A DNA stretch of 60,719 nt from Pyricularia pennisetigena (lineage: Eukaryota; Ascomycota; Sordariomycetes; Magnaporthales; Pyriculariaceae): positions 1 to 60,719 of the forward strand of contig NW_021940936.1 of the NCBI RefSeq assembly GCF_004337985.1, read 5' to 3'. The position numbers were made by a program, and so were the translations under genes. Each line of letters starts with the position of its first letter. The stretch's first letter is position 1. Under the pieces are notes generated by a model. The model ran no database searches and had not been told where the DNA came from. It saw only the letters and a list, made by a program, of their open reading frames with translations. Shown piece after piece: positions 1 to 10,700 of this stretch.

Positions 1-892
1 CCTCCCAGACCAATACTCAAACTCTTGCATCCATTCCCCGATTTGAATGTTTGAACGACGACTTAATTGGCCAACGACACGCATCCATCCACACCGAATC
101 AATGTATCCAGCGCTTCCCGCATCGTAATGTTGACCCCGTGAGACTGACTTGAGCGCGGAATAACCCATGTGTCAATCAAACAGTCTTGACTTCTGATGT
201 CTTCTCGAGTGGTCGCGTGAAACTGAAAAATCAAGAGGTGTCGGGAGTCATAGACAAAAACCTGTGGGCAGTCGTACTTGTAGGCGTATCTTAAAAGTAC
301 CAAATCTGTTAGTGACCGAGAACGCTCCGCAATCGTGATGTATATTTACTAACCCTCTCATCTCTTGCCCTAGCCTTTTGGTGACTGTTCCCATAGTCTT
401 GGCCCCGGACCATTCGTCCTTCTGAATGACACCCCATGGCTTCAGCTCGCCAGCGCACAAGCAGTACTCATGACTCTCGACCATCAACGAAAAATAATGG
501 TCGATGGTTTTGGAATCAGTGGTAGCCCCTGGTGGTCCTGATTGCGAGCGCTCGAATACGTTGAGCCCGTCCCAAGCCTGACGACATGGAAGAGACAAGT
601 GTCTTTGAAAGTCTCGGGTAACGTCTGCTTCTTGTTCGATGAGCTCATGAAATACGTTCGTGCTAGATGTAAGTCGCTTCATACGATCTTCTGCTAGATT
701 TTGAAGATGACCATATTTTTGACCGGGCCGTTCTTCGATGCAGCTCAAGGTTGCGTCTCGAAGTCCTGCTTTTACTTCAGGGAACTCTTGTACCCAGTCT
801 TTCTTGGAAATCTTCGGGTCCTTTCCAGGCATTCTAAAAAAGGAAGCGCTGGGCAAATCCTCTCTCAGAAGATCCCCGATAGAACTGAACAT
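1..892 (-). CDS. Conserved fungal protein of unknown function (partial, runs off left edge)
   Basis: Exon 1 runs from an ATG at 892 down to 354. Intron 290-353 has donor GTTAGT, a CTAAC-like branch site and acceptor AAG. Exon 2 (289-1) stays open to the window edge. Joining them in phase 2 restores the block GYAYKYDCPQVFVYDS followed by a hydrophobic LLIFQF stretch. Exon 1 carries a charged segment and the block TKRLGQEM just before the junction. I recognise this as a widespread ascomycete family, often multicopy and in accessory regions, without assigned function. No catalytic motif is evident. A decayed copy of the exon-2 start lies at 17296-17352. At least 275 residues are visible and the C terminus is missing. 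Confidence 0.72.
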
Positions 893-1242
893 TTCGTTTT
901 TGTTCTTGTGGTTTTAAGACCTGTTTAGGCCAACTCAAAGACCCTTTCCAGCCACCTTGCTGATTTTGCGGGAAGACCGAAATTTGTGCGTTTCGGTACT
1001 AGAAAGCGCACCGTCATCCCGTTGTGCAACCGGAATGATCAACTACGTCAGCGGCAAACAAAGCAGCAGTCACCAAATGCCTTTGTCTGTCGGGCGTCAC
1101 AGGTTAGGCAGAGCCGACGGCAACTTGCATGGCAATGCGATACGTATCAAATTCAGCCGGAGCGATAAAACTGCGAGTACCCGTTCGCTGAGACTGCCAT
1201 GTTGCCACCTGTGGACAATGGAAAATGTGCTTTGGAGCCTAG
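893..1242. other. Intergenic, nothing recognised
   Basis: Upstream flank of the left-edge gene. Two overlapping short open frames (957-1331, 986-1168) have no recognisable domain and look like chance frames. No clear promoter element stands out. Confidence 0.5.
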
Positions 1243-1760
1243 TATCAATGCACGCCCTGACTAATCAGATAAAAATAGAAAATACGATCCGGATGTCAGC
1301 TCCCCTGAGATTAAACAGACACACACACTAACAATATAATGACATTGTTGTTGAACGAAATCCTGGGAAATTCATCTCACCCAATGGTGGTGTGCAATCA
1401 TTTCCGATACTGTAGCATTGGGGTAGAAAATGGTCCAGCCCGGTGTGATATGTGATAACAACGGCCCTTTAACGACAAATCGAACTACTCATCTAAAACC
1501 TATAGGGCGGTTCATAATTTTATATCGGGCCGAACAACCTTCTACCTCAGTGCCATGGAAAGTAAGAGAGAAGCGAGGAAGGCGCCGTAGTGATGGATAT
1601 TGATGAAGATGAAGAAGCATCCAGCGCCGGCTGACGTGCGGATAACCTCCAGCCTGTAAAGGGGTTCAATGGAGCTCACTAGCTGCAATTTGCAGGCATG
1701 TGAACAAAGGTCAGTAGCTGCATTTTAGTGCCTTAGCAAGCTGCGGTGGATAACGTTATA

Positions 1761-2112
1761 ACGTTCTTGTATTCTCCAGAACAACCATAGTCTATCTGGA
1801 TACGCTCCAATCTTCGAGGATTCAGGATATCCAGGGTTATGGACATCACAGCCTGCCCTGCCCAATTCCCCCAGTATAGATTTCAACGGCAAACCTACTG
1901 AGCTGATAGACCCTGCGCTTGCCGAAACACCCGTCGCAGCCTTCAAATTTGAGCCCCTTGATGACCCTGACTCGCTTAACAAGGGTAAGAAGAAAGTAAC
2001 GGTCCCATCGTCACAGAAAATACCCATCAAAGCTTCCTCAAATCAATTGGACAGAAAGCCAGTTGCACTCGATGCAACAGAACATTGTCATACGCATGAA
2101 TTGCCCTCTTGA
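1761..2112 (+). pseudogene. Open frame fragment, possible exon relic (second copy 3614-3965)
   Basis: This frame is open for about 115 codons without an ATG near its start and ends at TGA 2110-2112. Its composition is protein-like: acidic and proline-rich, then a lysine cluster (NKGKKK) and a polar tail. A possible acceptor (CTCCAG) precedes it at about 1777. No domain is recognised. It could be a terminal exon of a lost gene or chance. It is duplicated with the surrounding 1.85-kb repeat. Confidence 0.22.
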
Positions 2113-2143
2113 ATTTCCATTCTTGTCTATAATCCTGAACTGC

Positions 2144-2227
2144 TATTGCCAAGACTGATCGAAGGGTGAATCTTGCCTGAACCGATGTTACCAAGGCTAA
2201 GCGAAGGGTGAGTGCTGCCTGAGCGTG
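2144..2227 (+). repeat. 42-bp imperfect tandem duplication
   Basis: Two adjacent 42-bp units (2144-2185 and 2186-2227) share the cores CCAAG, CGAAGGGTGA and TGCCTGA. The unit is a multiple of three, and on the minus strand it reads as a 14-residue repeat rich in Ser, Gly and Leu inside a short frame. The same duplication occurs at 3997-4080. Confidence 0.6.
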
Positions 2228-3094
2228 TGGCGCAGTCGCCAAGCCCATTTTTGGTCCATCGGGTAAAATTACCCCAACCAGAAACCGGGAAAGCTTGGCC
2301 CAATTTCGGCCACTCCGTCATCCAAGTTTTGTTCTTTGAAATCCTAGTTTCGGACCTTCCAAAATTGGCTAACTCAAAACTTGGCCATTATGTTAACGAA
2401 ATTCCAAATTAACAGTGAGTTTTTCTTTTTTCTTCTTGTTTCTTTCTTTTTTTGAACTTATGGGGTTCAATAATAGGTTTTTGTTTTAATGGCTTAGCCA
2501 CCTTTTCGGCTCAACCGTTTCGAAGTCTGTAGACTTCACCTGAAACAAGCGTCAATTGTGTCCAACTTTTAACGCACGCTGAATGTAGAGCTAAGTAGTG
2601 ATCGGAGGTCCACAAAGTTGATTATAAAAGGCATATTCACGCCGTACTTTTGGATTCTAATTTGTTACCTTTTTTGCATGCGCCGAACCTAAGGCATTAC
2701 GGGAGGAGGGGCAATTGAAAACTTTGCCCGACGACAGTTATCAACATTGGTGATACTTAAACGGCTTACGTTCTGAGCGCTTATATTTGTAAGGGCAGCT
2801 TGGATAACAAGCAGCCGATCATAAGAACTTTCAAATTGGGTGTTTTAAGACTTATTCTAAGGACTTGCGGCTAAATAGCCTCGCTGCTGCTTGGGATCAT
2901 AATGCTAACTTGACTATCTTCCGAGACGAAGTCCCAACCAAACATCATGGCGAGCGTCAAGGACGATGTGCTGATAATAACCTTTGGTACTTCTGGCATC
3001 AAACCTCTACTTTTTGACAAGTGGATGGAAGGAGTTGCATTACTTATTTCCGCTAGGGACTGGCGAGCCACCGGATTTGGTGGGTTTGTCCACA

Positions 3095-3095
3095 N
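3095..3095. other. Assembly gap (single N) at the repeat junction
   Basis: One undetermined base separates the end of copy 1 from the first base of copy 2 of the 1.85-kb repeat. This is the pattern expected from two contigs whose overlapping ends were not merged. Confidence 0.9.
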
Positions 3096-4947
3096 TATCA
3101 ATGCACGCCCTGACTAATCAGATAAAAATAGAAAATACGATCCGGATGTCAGCTCCCCTGAGATTAAACAGACACACACACTAACAATATAATGACATTG
3201 TTGTTGAACGAAATCCTGGGAAATTCATCTCACCCAATGGTGGTGTGCAATCATTTCCGATACTGTAGCATTGGGGTAGAAAATGGTCCAGCCCGGTGTG
3301 ATATGTGATAACAACGGCCCTTTAACGACAAATCGAACTACTCATCTAAAACCTATAGGGCGGTTCATAATTTTATATCGGGCCGAACAACCTTCTACCT
3401 CAGTGCCATGGAAAGTAAGAGAGAAGCGAGGAAGGCGCCGTAGTGATGGATATTGATGAAGATGAAGAAGCATCCAGCGCCGGCTGACGTGCGGATAACC
3501 TCCAGCCTGTAAAGGGGTTCAATGGAGCTCACTAGCTGCAATTTGCAGGCATGTGAACAAAGGTCAGTAGCTGCATTTTAGTGCCTTAGCAAGCTGCGGT
3601 GGATAACGTTATAACGTTCTTGTATTCTCCAGAACAACCATAGTCTATCTGGATACGCTCCAATCTTCGAGGATTCAGGATATCCAGGGTTATGGACATC
3701 ACAGCCTGCCCTGCCCAATTCCCCCAGTATAGATTTCAACGGCAAACCTACTGAGCTGATAGACCCTGCGCTTGCCGAAACACCCGTCGCAGCCTTCAAA
3801 TTTGAGCCCCTTGATGACCCTGACTCGCTTAACAAGGGTAAGAAGAAAGTAACGGTCCCATCGTCACAGAAAATACCCATCAAAGCTTCCTCAAATCAAT
3901 TGGACAGAAAGCCAGTTGCACTCGATGCAACAGAACATTGTCATACGCATGAATTGCCCTCTTGAATTTCCATTCTTGTCTATAATCCTGAACTGCTATT
4001 GCCAAGACTGATCGAAGGGTGAATCTTGCCTGAACCGATGTTACCAAGGCTAAGCGAAGGGTGAGTGCTGCCTGAGCGTGTGGCGCAGTCGCCAAGCCCA
4101 TTTTTGGTCCATCGGGTAAAATTACCCCAACCAGAAACCGGGAAAGCTTGGCCCAATTTCGGCCACTCCGTCATCCAAGTTTTGTTCTTTGAAATCCTAG
4201 TTTCGGACCTTCCAAAATTGGCTAACTCAAAACTTGGCCATTATGTTAACGAAATTCCAAATTAACAGTGAGTTTTTCTTTTTTCTTCTTGTTTCTTTCT
4301 TTTTTTGAACTTATGGGGTTCAATAATAGGTTTTTGTTTTAATGGCTTAGCCACCTTTTCGGCTCAACCGTTTCGAAGTCTGTAGACTTCACCTGAAACA
4401 AGCGTCAATTGTGTCCAACTTTTAACGCACGCTGAATGTAGAGCTAAGTAGTGATCGGAGGTCCACAAAGTTGATTATAAAAGGCATATTCACGCCGTAC
4501 ATTTGGATTCTAATTTGTTACCTTTTTTGCATGCGCCGAACCTAAGGCATTACGGGAGGAGGGGAAATTGAAAACTTTGCCCGACGACAGTTATCAACAT
4601 TGGTGATACTTAAACGGCTTACGTTCAGAGCGCTTATATTTGTAAGGGCAGCTTGGATAACAAGCAGCCGATCATAAGAACTTTCAAATTGGGTGTTTTA
4701 AGACTTATTCTAAGGACTTGCGGCTAAATAGCCTCGCTGCTGCTTGGGATCATAATGCTAACTTGACTATCTTCCGAGACGAAGTCCCAACCAAACATCA
4801 TGGCGAGCGTCAAGGACGATGTGCTGATAATAACCTTTGGTACTTCTGGCATCAAACCTCTACTTTTTGACAAGTGGATGGAAGGAGTTGCATTACTTAT
4901 TTCCGCTAGGGACTGGCGAGCCACCGGATTTGGTGGGTTTGTCCACA
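3096..4947 (+). repeat. 1,852-bp direct repeat, copy 2
   Basis: Near-identical to 1243-3094. Only this copy continues into unique sequence at its right end (4948 onward), and only copy 1 has unique sequence at its left end. This is consistent with one genomic copy represented twice. Confidence 0.9.
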
Positions 4948-5159
4948 ACGTCGGACAAAATGTGTTGGTAAAAGGTGGCCAAAATATAGAGAAGGCGCTT
5001 TCCTTGCTTGGTTGTTTTGGATTTGCTAGTCACATGATATCGGAAAGAGTCTACGCGTGTCAGCCGGGGGATGGGCATCTGGGACCGCATGACTTTGTGG
5101 ATTGCGTTCAGGCCTGGAGGTCTAAAAGCCAATGGCGAGCTGATTACTGTCATTTGTGA
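4800..5159 (+). CDS. Hypothetical short ORF (119 aa)
   Basis: An ATG at 4800 opens a 119-codon frame that crosses from the repeat into unique sequence and ends at TGA. The N-terminal third is hydrophobic-patterned; the remainder is unremarkable. A truncated version exists before the N at 3095. No family is recognised, and antisense frames over the same stretch are equally long, so coding status is uncertain. Confidence 0.2.
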   Translation: MASVKDDVLIITFGTSGIKPLLFDKWMEGVALLISARDWRATGFGGFVHNVGQNVLVKGGQNIEKALSLLGCFGFASHMISERVYACQPGDGHLGPHDFVDCVQAWRSKSQWRADYCHL

Positions 5160-6241
5160 GATGCTGTCCGGTATTGGTTCTGACCGCGAATGAATTATGC
5201 CGACAGTTTAGTACGCTTCGCTGTCTACCAGAGGACTGCAGAAGTCTGCGCTGAATCTGGTTTCTAGTGAAGAATTGGGTAGTTATTAAGTTACATTAAT
5301 CGAACTCTGCTACATCTTTACTTTTCAAACATATGCAACATATACGCAATTACTGTACACACCCTTACAATAGACTCTATGTACAAAGCACAGTAGATAG
5401 AGGTTTGAAAGTATATTTTGACGCTGACGATTACACGAGCACTGTGTTTGAGCTGTGCAAAGTCATTGGGCACGAGCCCTGCTGAGAAACGACTAGTTGC
5501 GTACTAGGATGGCCCAATTCATCCTATGCCAAGGTGAAGCCTGACTGAAGCATTGGATGTGAAAGTTCCGTTTGAGGGACTGCAGCTCCTGGAGCTCACG
5601 AGAGTAGCATGCCCTACTTCGCTAAAGCAGTTGAGAATCATGGCTTCTCGTTGGGTATGTCCAAACTGCGTCCCGTGTTAACGTTTTCTTTAAGTTGCGT
5701 ATGTCAACTCCTGGCGATTCTCCGGATACCCAGGGCCCGGAACATGGCTACTGTCAATTTTTGCAGCCTTGTGGCGTATTTGATCAGCGACGGCGGCCAT
5801 GCCTTTTTGACCCAGAAGGCCACGCGTGAGCACCTTGCGCTTTAATGCCTTCAGGAACCAGAGAAGCGTGATATAGCGACCAGGGACTTTCTCCCTCTGC
5901 ACAGGCTACCTGTGTCGTGGAGCCCCAATTTACTTTACAATCAAGCCTCGCTGGCCCGAATCTGGCTAATAGAAGTTTATCAAACCTTCCGTATGGAACA
6001 TCTGTCGGGCGAGTTATACAGCTGGACACCCCAAAACAACCACACCCTTTGGAAAGGATTCCAACCCAGTTGAACACCGGAATGATACCCCAATTCATCC
6101 TCTCAAAATCTACGCACCAATATGTTACAGGTCTAGCACCAATTCAAATGTAAGCAAGTAATAAGATTTGGAATTGTGATATATCTCAAACAAGTTGAAT
6201 CACCCCCCACCGGCCTGTTCCGGTTTTGTGCATTGCTTAGT
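5160..6241. other. Intergenic with possible decayed coding sequence
   Basis: A plus-strand frame at 5917-6153 (78 codons) and an overlapping frame in another register both look protein-like but end in stops. I could not assign a family. Around 5700-5900 several frames are interrupted by TAG or TGA, as in a mutated relic. No RNA gene or mobile element ends were found. Confidence 0.3.
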
Positions 6242-6242
6242 T

Positions 6243-6950
6243 TTACCCCAGGTTAAAACCCATTCGGATCATTTTATCTTTCCAAACAGCTTTGAGTGCA
6301 CACAAGAATGCCCCCTCTGCCAGAATGGTACCACCTGGCGTTGGACGTTCAAATTCGGGGTTGCTTTTGCAGTACAGTTTGGGGTTGCCGTTGTGCCGAT
6401 AGCTGAAGTTTTGAGTACTGCCACGGATGGTTGTATCAGAGCCTGACCTACCATCCCCTGGGGAAAGCAAAGCCAGAAGAATGTGCAAATCGAGAACCCA
6501 ATCTTCAGGCGCGTTGAGGACGAAGATTGCCGCAATGGGATGTGATTGTTCGGCAAAAGACCTTGGTATGCCAACGGCGTTGTGAATGCTCGCTGATGCT
6601 TGCTGAACGTGAAAGTTTGCCGATTCTTTGACAAGATCCGAGGATATCAGAACCTTCCCGAAGCCTAGTGTTTTGATCTGTTCCCGAGCCTGGGCCATGC
6701 CACCTATAACAAGCACCCATTTATCTTTATACTTTGAGGACAGCGGCAAGAAGTCCGGGGTTTCTTCCCAGTATAACGAGGGGGCCAGCGGGTCGGATAC
6801 AATCGGGATCTCGCCATCAGTCGAACTGCGTTGCTCACTGAAACTGAAGGTTCCAGGTGGGGGTTTGCCATAAAAAGCTATTTGAAACGGATCACGCTGC
6901 TGCATGGAAGATATTCCGACTGCATCTTCGTCATATACCATAGGAGGCAT
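6243..6950 (-). pseudogene. HAD-superfamily hydrolase fragment, CECR5-like (copy 1)
   Basis: The minus-strand frame contains, in order, a SKYKDKWVLVIGG block, a GFGKVL block, a central segment with APEDWVLDLHILLALL, then NPKLY and EGAFLCALKAVW. This order matches the C-terminal half of CECR5/YKR070W-type HAD proteins (vLvvGG, GFxxVv, DWxLDlqxxxDLL, PxLyxSNPD, GqGAFrxalexvw). The N-terminal half with the DxDG nucleophile motif is not found upstream, and the reading stops soon after the GAF block, short of the usual end. The piece is thus truncated at both ends and probably non-functional. Most of it recurs at 8171-8779. Confidence 0.45.
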
Positions 6951-7224
6951 GATGAAACGATAATGCTCTCACAATCGTACCTCCCAAAGCCGGGGCCTTG
7001 TTGAGCCATTAAACCCGAAGCATTACTGTTGTGAATCAACTGGATGCCTGGAACGTTGCAACGCAAGTAGCTGGACTTGCTTCAGTGCGGGTCCGTGTCT
7101 TAAGGAATAGGAGCATAGAAGGGTTAGTCTCAATCGTGTTATTATGCTGAAAAGGTTTTTTTCCGCTAACGCACCCAATAATAAATGTGTTTTTGGACTT
7201 AGTGGAGGCTACTGTTACTTCTCT
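6342..7224 (+). repeat. 883-bp segmental duplication, copy 1
   Basis: Matches 8171-9053 at offset 1829 with about seven substitutions seen by eye (roughly 99 percent identity). At four of them copy 1 has A where copy 2 has G. It covers most of the CECR5-like fragment and its upstream flank. Homology stops at 7224/9053, where copy 2 passes into a LINE tail. Confidence 0.85.
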
Positions 7225-8055
7225 GGGGGCGACTTCTGTGGTATGCATCTGGGATTTGACCTGAAGTGGTTTTCTTGCATCTTCTGAGTCTGCTTCCTCA
7301 CTTTATATTACCCAGTCGGCCGAATAGGCTGCGAGCTTGATTGCTTCGCTCCCTCTATTAGCAAGGATTTTGCTTATAGGGTACATATCTACTGCTAGTC
7401 TTCGGCGTCCCCGAGCCAAGAACTTGCAGCGATGAATGAAACGGAGCATACAACCAAAGATAAGGAACCAATATATTCTTTTCGAGGCCATCCCTTTATA
7501 GCTAGGGTGGTGCAACATGCCACCAATAGCTTTACAAGTGTAAAAAATAATCTTTCAGGATACGAAGCAAACTTACCAAGTATTGAACTATTTCTGTTTG
7601 CGCTGTTGGTGAGATCGCATCTGGGGCTTAGGGAATTGCTGTAATATCAATGACATACCCAAGCAGAAACGGCGTGGTACATACGGCGTTTGCCCAGAGA
7701 TGACATTGTCCCGCCTGTTTTCATGTAACCTTAGATTACTGACTACATTTCCCCTCGGTCATTAAATGAGCGGAGCAGCTCTGTGCTTCAAATTCGAGAC
7801 AGGCGTTGTAGTTCGGCAGAAGGGCCAGCAGGAAAACACTAACTTTCGGTGATAACCGGAATCTTCCCCTTTTTTGTATCCACTTAATCCTTTAGCTTGA
7901 CAAAGGGAGGCCACGCAGTCTCTCAGGGGTATTTTCACTTGTTAAGTAATCCTGTATGGATCTAGCGCGTATGGAAGCAAGGCTATGTTAAGTTCGGGGT
8001 GTGCTAAGCGATTGAATAAATTGTCCGCTAATGCTAACCTCTCCTCCTGTCTTTC
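7225..8055. other. Intergenic, nothing firm
   Basis: Short frames at 7303-7518 (minus) and 7432-7644 (plus) lie antisense to each other and show no domain. The stretch ends in a run of C and T just before the tRNA-like sequence. Nothing further recognised. Confidence 0.4.
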
Positions 8056-8126
8056 GGGGGGATGGCGCAGTGGTTAAGCGCCATGGCTGTTACTTGTGTA
8101 ACGTAGGTTCGAATCCTGCTCCCTCC
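8056..8126 (+). tRNA. tRNA-Asn-like sequence (anticodon GTT), possibly degenerate or SINE-derived
   Basis: A cloverleaf can be drawn. The 7-bp acceptor stem pairs 8056-8062 with 8120-8126 (one GU). The D stem is GCGC/GCGC with a nine-base loop. The anticodon stem CATGG/TTGTG has three wobble pairs and loop CTGTTAC (anticodon GTT at 8089-8091). The T stem is GTAGG/CCTGC with loop TTCGAAT. The internal promoter boxes fit Pol III consensus: TGGCGCAGTGG and GGTTCGAATCC. The base between the D and anticodon stems appears to be missing and the anticodon stem is weak. It may therefore be a tRNA pseudogene or the head of a short interspersed element. No intron or clear T-run terminator was found before the gap at 8168. 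Confidence 0.45.
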
Positions 8127-8167
8127 ACCTCCTCCCCACTTAATGTGGCAAGGATAACCCGGCTGGC

Positions 8168-8170
8168 NNN
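8168..8170. other. Assembly gap (NNN)
   Basis: Three undetermined bases immediately precede copy 2 of the 883-bp duplication, so the contig join coincides with the start of duplicated sequence. Order and distance across this point are not secure. Confidence 0.9.
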
Positions 8171-9053
8171 TGGACGTTCAAATTCGGGGTTGCTTTTGCA
8201 GTACAGTTTGGGGTTGCCGTTGTGCCGATAGCTGAAGTTTTGAGTACTGCCACGGATGGTTGTATCAGAGCCTGACCTACCATCCCCTGGGGAAAGCAAA
8301 GCCAGAAGAATGTGCAAATCGAGAACCCAATCTTCAGGCGCGTTGAGGACGAAGATTGCCGCAATGGGATGTGATTGTTCGGCAAAAGACCTTGGTATGC
8401 CAACGGCGTTGTGAATGCTCGCTGATGCTTGCTGAACGTGAAGGTTTGCCGATTCTTTGACAAGATCCGAGGATATCAGAACCTTCCCGAAGCCTAGTGT
8501 TTTGATCTGTTCCCGAGCCTGGGCCATGCCACCTATAACAAGCACCCATTTATCTTTATACTTTGAGGACAGCGGCAAGAAGTCCGGGGTTTCTTCCCAG
8601 TATAACGCGGGGGCCAGCGGGTCGGATACAATCGGGATCTCGCCATCAGTCGAACTGCGTTGCTCACTGAAACTGAAGGTTCCAGGTGGGGGTTTGCCAT
8701 AAAATGCTATTTGAAACGGATCACGCTGCTGCATGGAAGATATTCCGACTGCATCTTCGTCATATGCCATAGGAGGCATGATGAAACGATAATGCTCTCA
8801 CAATCGTACCTCCCAAAGCCGGGGCCTTGTTGAGCCATTAAACCCGAAGCATTACTGTTGTGAATCAACTGGGTGCCTGGAACGTTGCAACGCAAGTGGC
8901 TGGACTTGCTTCAGTGCGGGTCCGTGTCTTAAGGAATAGGAGCATAGAAGGGTTAGTCTCAATCGTGTTATTATGGTGAAAAGGTTTTTTTCCGCTAACG
9001 CACCCAATAATAAATGTGTTTTTGGACTTAGTGGAGGCTACTGTTACTTCTCT
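8171..9053 (+). repeat. 883-bp segmental duplication, copy 2 (with CECR5-like fragment on minus strand to 8779)
   Basis: Copy 2 of 6342-7224. The minus-strand HAD-like frame is again open from about 8779, with minor substitutions relative to copy 1. Its C-terminal end is lost at the NNN gap, replacing the GAF block by unrelated sequence. The right boundary coincides with the start of the LINE remnant at 9054. Confidence 0.85.
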
Positions 9054-9800
9054 ACGGTCCCCCGCATATAGGGAATGGAAATTCCAATACACACCGAGAA
9101 AGGAGCCCGAGGAACTGCGTTTGCCAAGACCCCTACTGGGCCATTATTTGGCCATGAGGACCGGCCACGGCGATTTCAAAGCCTACCATGACCGTTTCAA
9201 CCACCAGGATGCAAACACCTCGTGTGCCTGGTGCTGGAAGCGGACCTCCCCTGAGCACCCGGTGCACTGCCGCTATTCGCGGGCGGTGTGGAGAAACTGG
9301 CCGTGGCTTGATAACGAGCGGCCGGTCGGGCCGCCAGACCGCGCCCAACGCCGCAAATTCTTCCAGACAAGCCTCGGGCAACCGAAAAGCTTTGAGGCGT
9401 TTTCGATAGCCACCAACTACTTCAGCGCCCGCCCCAGAGCGGCCCGCCAGCGCCCCGCGCGCCACGAACGCACTTTACGCCTAGGGACACCGATCGTAAA
9501 CGACTCGAACTCAGACGAGGAATAGACTTGCTGCCTTTTCACCCACAATTCACGGCACAAGCCGTCAGACGAACCCTCCGTGCACCTTAGGCACGGGGTC
9601 GCGTCAGTGAACTATCCCCCTAAGCAGGACCGGGCCCGAACCCGGTCAGGCACGATCCGCCTCTGCCCTCCTTGTTTTCCCCCTGTGTAAATAAAGAAGA
9701 TAGAACGCGCGCCGAGATACCCCTCGGGAGGTTGCTAACGGCCGGCTAACAAGCCGGGCCGAGCCCGGCGTTAAATAATACTACTACTACTACTACTACA
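9054..9800 (+). mobile_element. 5'-truncated Tad-type LINE (non-LTR retrotransposon), 3' end
   Basis: Contains the C-terminal end of a reverse-transcriptase polyprotein, a GC-rich 3' UTR with the inverted pair gccgggc/gcccggc, and a terminal TAC/ACT simple repeat (about 9776-9800). Heavy 5' truncation is normal for LINE insertions. The left boundary abuts the segmental duplicate exactly, but the sequence right of the tail does not resume what follows 7224 in copy 1. This is therefore not a simple insertion into copy 2. No target-site duplication was seen. Confidence 0.8.
9055..9525 (+). pseudogene. LINE ORF2 C-terminus with zinc-knuckle-like motif
   Basis: The open frame holds LLGHYLAMRTGHGDF, then HDRFNH and a Cys-rich C-x2-C-x(n)-H-x4-C arrangement (CAWC ... 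HPVHC). This is the hallmark following RNase H in Tad/LINE polyproteins of fungi. The polypeptide ends with basic and acidic patches at TAG 9523-9525. Reverse transcriptase, endonuclease and RNase H domains are missing, so it encodes no active enzyme. Confidence 0.78.
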
Positions 9801-10434
9801 AGAACTCGATGCTAGCAGTGATGAGAAGTCGCAATAGGCGGACCTTATTCCTACAGTCTAGGAAAGGGCGCTTCGGAACAAGTGTTGTTCCGTGTAGCAG
9901 GCACCCAGTGGTTCACCGTGACAACGGGAAGCATCCGCGTCTCCAAGTCGTCAAAATAGCTGTTCCTGTAACTACACCAGATCGCAGCAGAAGAAGGCAA
10001 ATTTTCTAAGTTGTCCTTGGCCAGCAAATTTTATTGTGGTCCCCCGGAATATTGCCTGGCAAGGCTGCTCATCATATAGGCCCACCGGTGTGTCGAAAAA
10101 ACAAGGATAAGAAGGGCCCTGCGACCTGTCAAAAAAGAGTATTCGTAATAAGATTCCCAAAATACCAGTTATGATTGGCCCCTTGGGTTTGGTGGAATCA
10201 ATAACACAAGAGCCTGTTGCCGAGCCAATACCACAGCGGGAGCACCAATAGCACCAGTGGCAGCAAGTTTATAGGGACCACCACCACTCCAACTTCCGCG
10301 ACTTTTACAGGGACCACTTGCCATCCCACGCGCCACTAAATGCGTATCCTCTCGTTGTCCCAGACACCGACAGCAAGAGTTGGATAGTCCACCAGCACCA
10401 GCAGCCGGAACAGTCTCCACTACCTTCGGTCAGG
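9801..10434. other. Repeat-derived intergenic segment
   Basis: Holds a dispersed repeat copy (9930-10035) and a stretch of CAC- and CCA-rich sequence upstream of the Clr5 fragment. Frames through 10189-10420 are low complexity. No promoter could be named. Confidence 0.4.
9930..10035 (+). repeat. Dispersed GCATCCG-type repeat, copy
   Basis: Starts with GAAGCATCCGCG and aligns, with gaps, to 28693-28810: shared blocks include GCAGCAGAAG, GGCAAA, AAGTT and TCCTTGGCC. Its first 70 bases also resemble the inverted ends of the element at 10701-11628. It appears to be a solitary end or a decayed member of that family. Confidence 0.6.
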
Positions 10435-10596
10435 ATGCCTCCCAGCGTGAACTATGTCCGACCGACCCGCTCCGAAGACTGGGAGCCTTACCGGGCCGTC
10501 TTTGAGGAGCTGTACAAGACGCAAAAGTTGAAGGACGTCATGGACACGATGGAGAGGGTTTATTTCTTCAATAAATTTGATCTCATACGCAAATAA
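10435..10596 (+). pseudogene. Clr5-domain protein fragment (N terminus)
   Basis: The frame starts MPPSVNYVRPTRSEDW and continues through YRAVFEELY and LKDVMDTMERVYFF to a TAA. This fits the start of the fungal Clr5 domain (W..hk..I..LY....l..vm..m...hgF). The domain normally continues with a second helix (yk.rl..W), which is missing here. An in-frame extension upstream to 10318 has no recognisable content. The downstream flank is repeat sequence, so the gene was cut or mutated early. Clr5 domains occur at the N terminus of fungal regulators and STAND-like proteins. Confidence 0.6.
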
Positions 10597-10700
10597 ATCA
10601 GATGCCTCCCAGGCAGATGGCACTTTCGTGATAGCCAATAAGGATGTGATAGCAGATGGCATGTTCGAACAGGGTATGTGGTGAATTGTGACAACGAGTA

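Larger units (their letters stand above)
1243..3094 (+). repeat. 1,852-bp direct repeat, copy 1
   Basis: This stretch is repeated almost base for base at 3096-4947 with an offset of 1853. Only three differences were found by eye, near 2648, 2712 and 2775, all in the last 450 bases. Copy 1 ends flush against a single N at 3095. The contents are mainly non-coding, apart from one open frame (1761-2112) and a 42-bp duplication. Confidence 0.9.

Noticed and set aside
1243..4947. True tandem gene duplication
   Set aside because: The junction coincides with a single N and each copy has unique flank on only one side, so an assembly overlap is the simpler explanation.
9016..9525. One 169-residue gene starting at 9016
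   Set aside because: The first 13 codons belong to the segmental duplicate and the rest to a LINE tail; the fusion frame is accidental.
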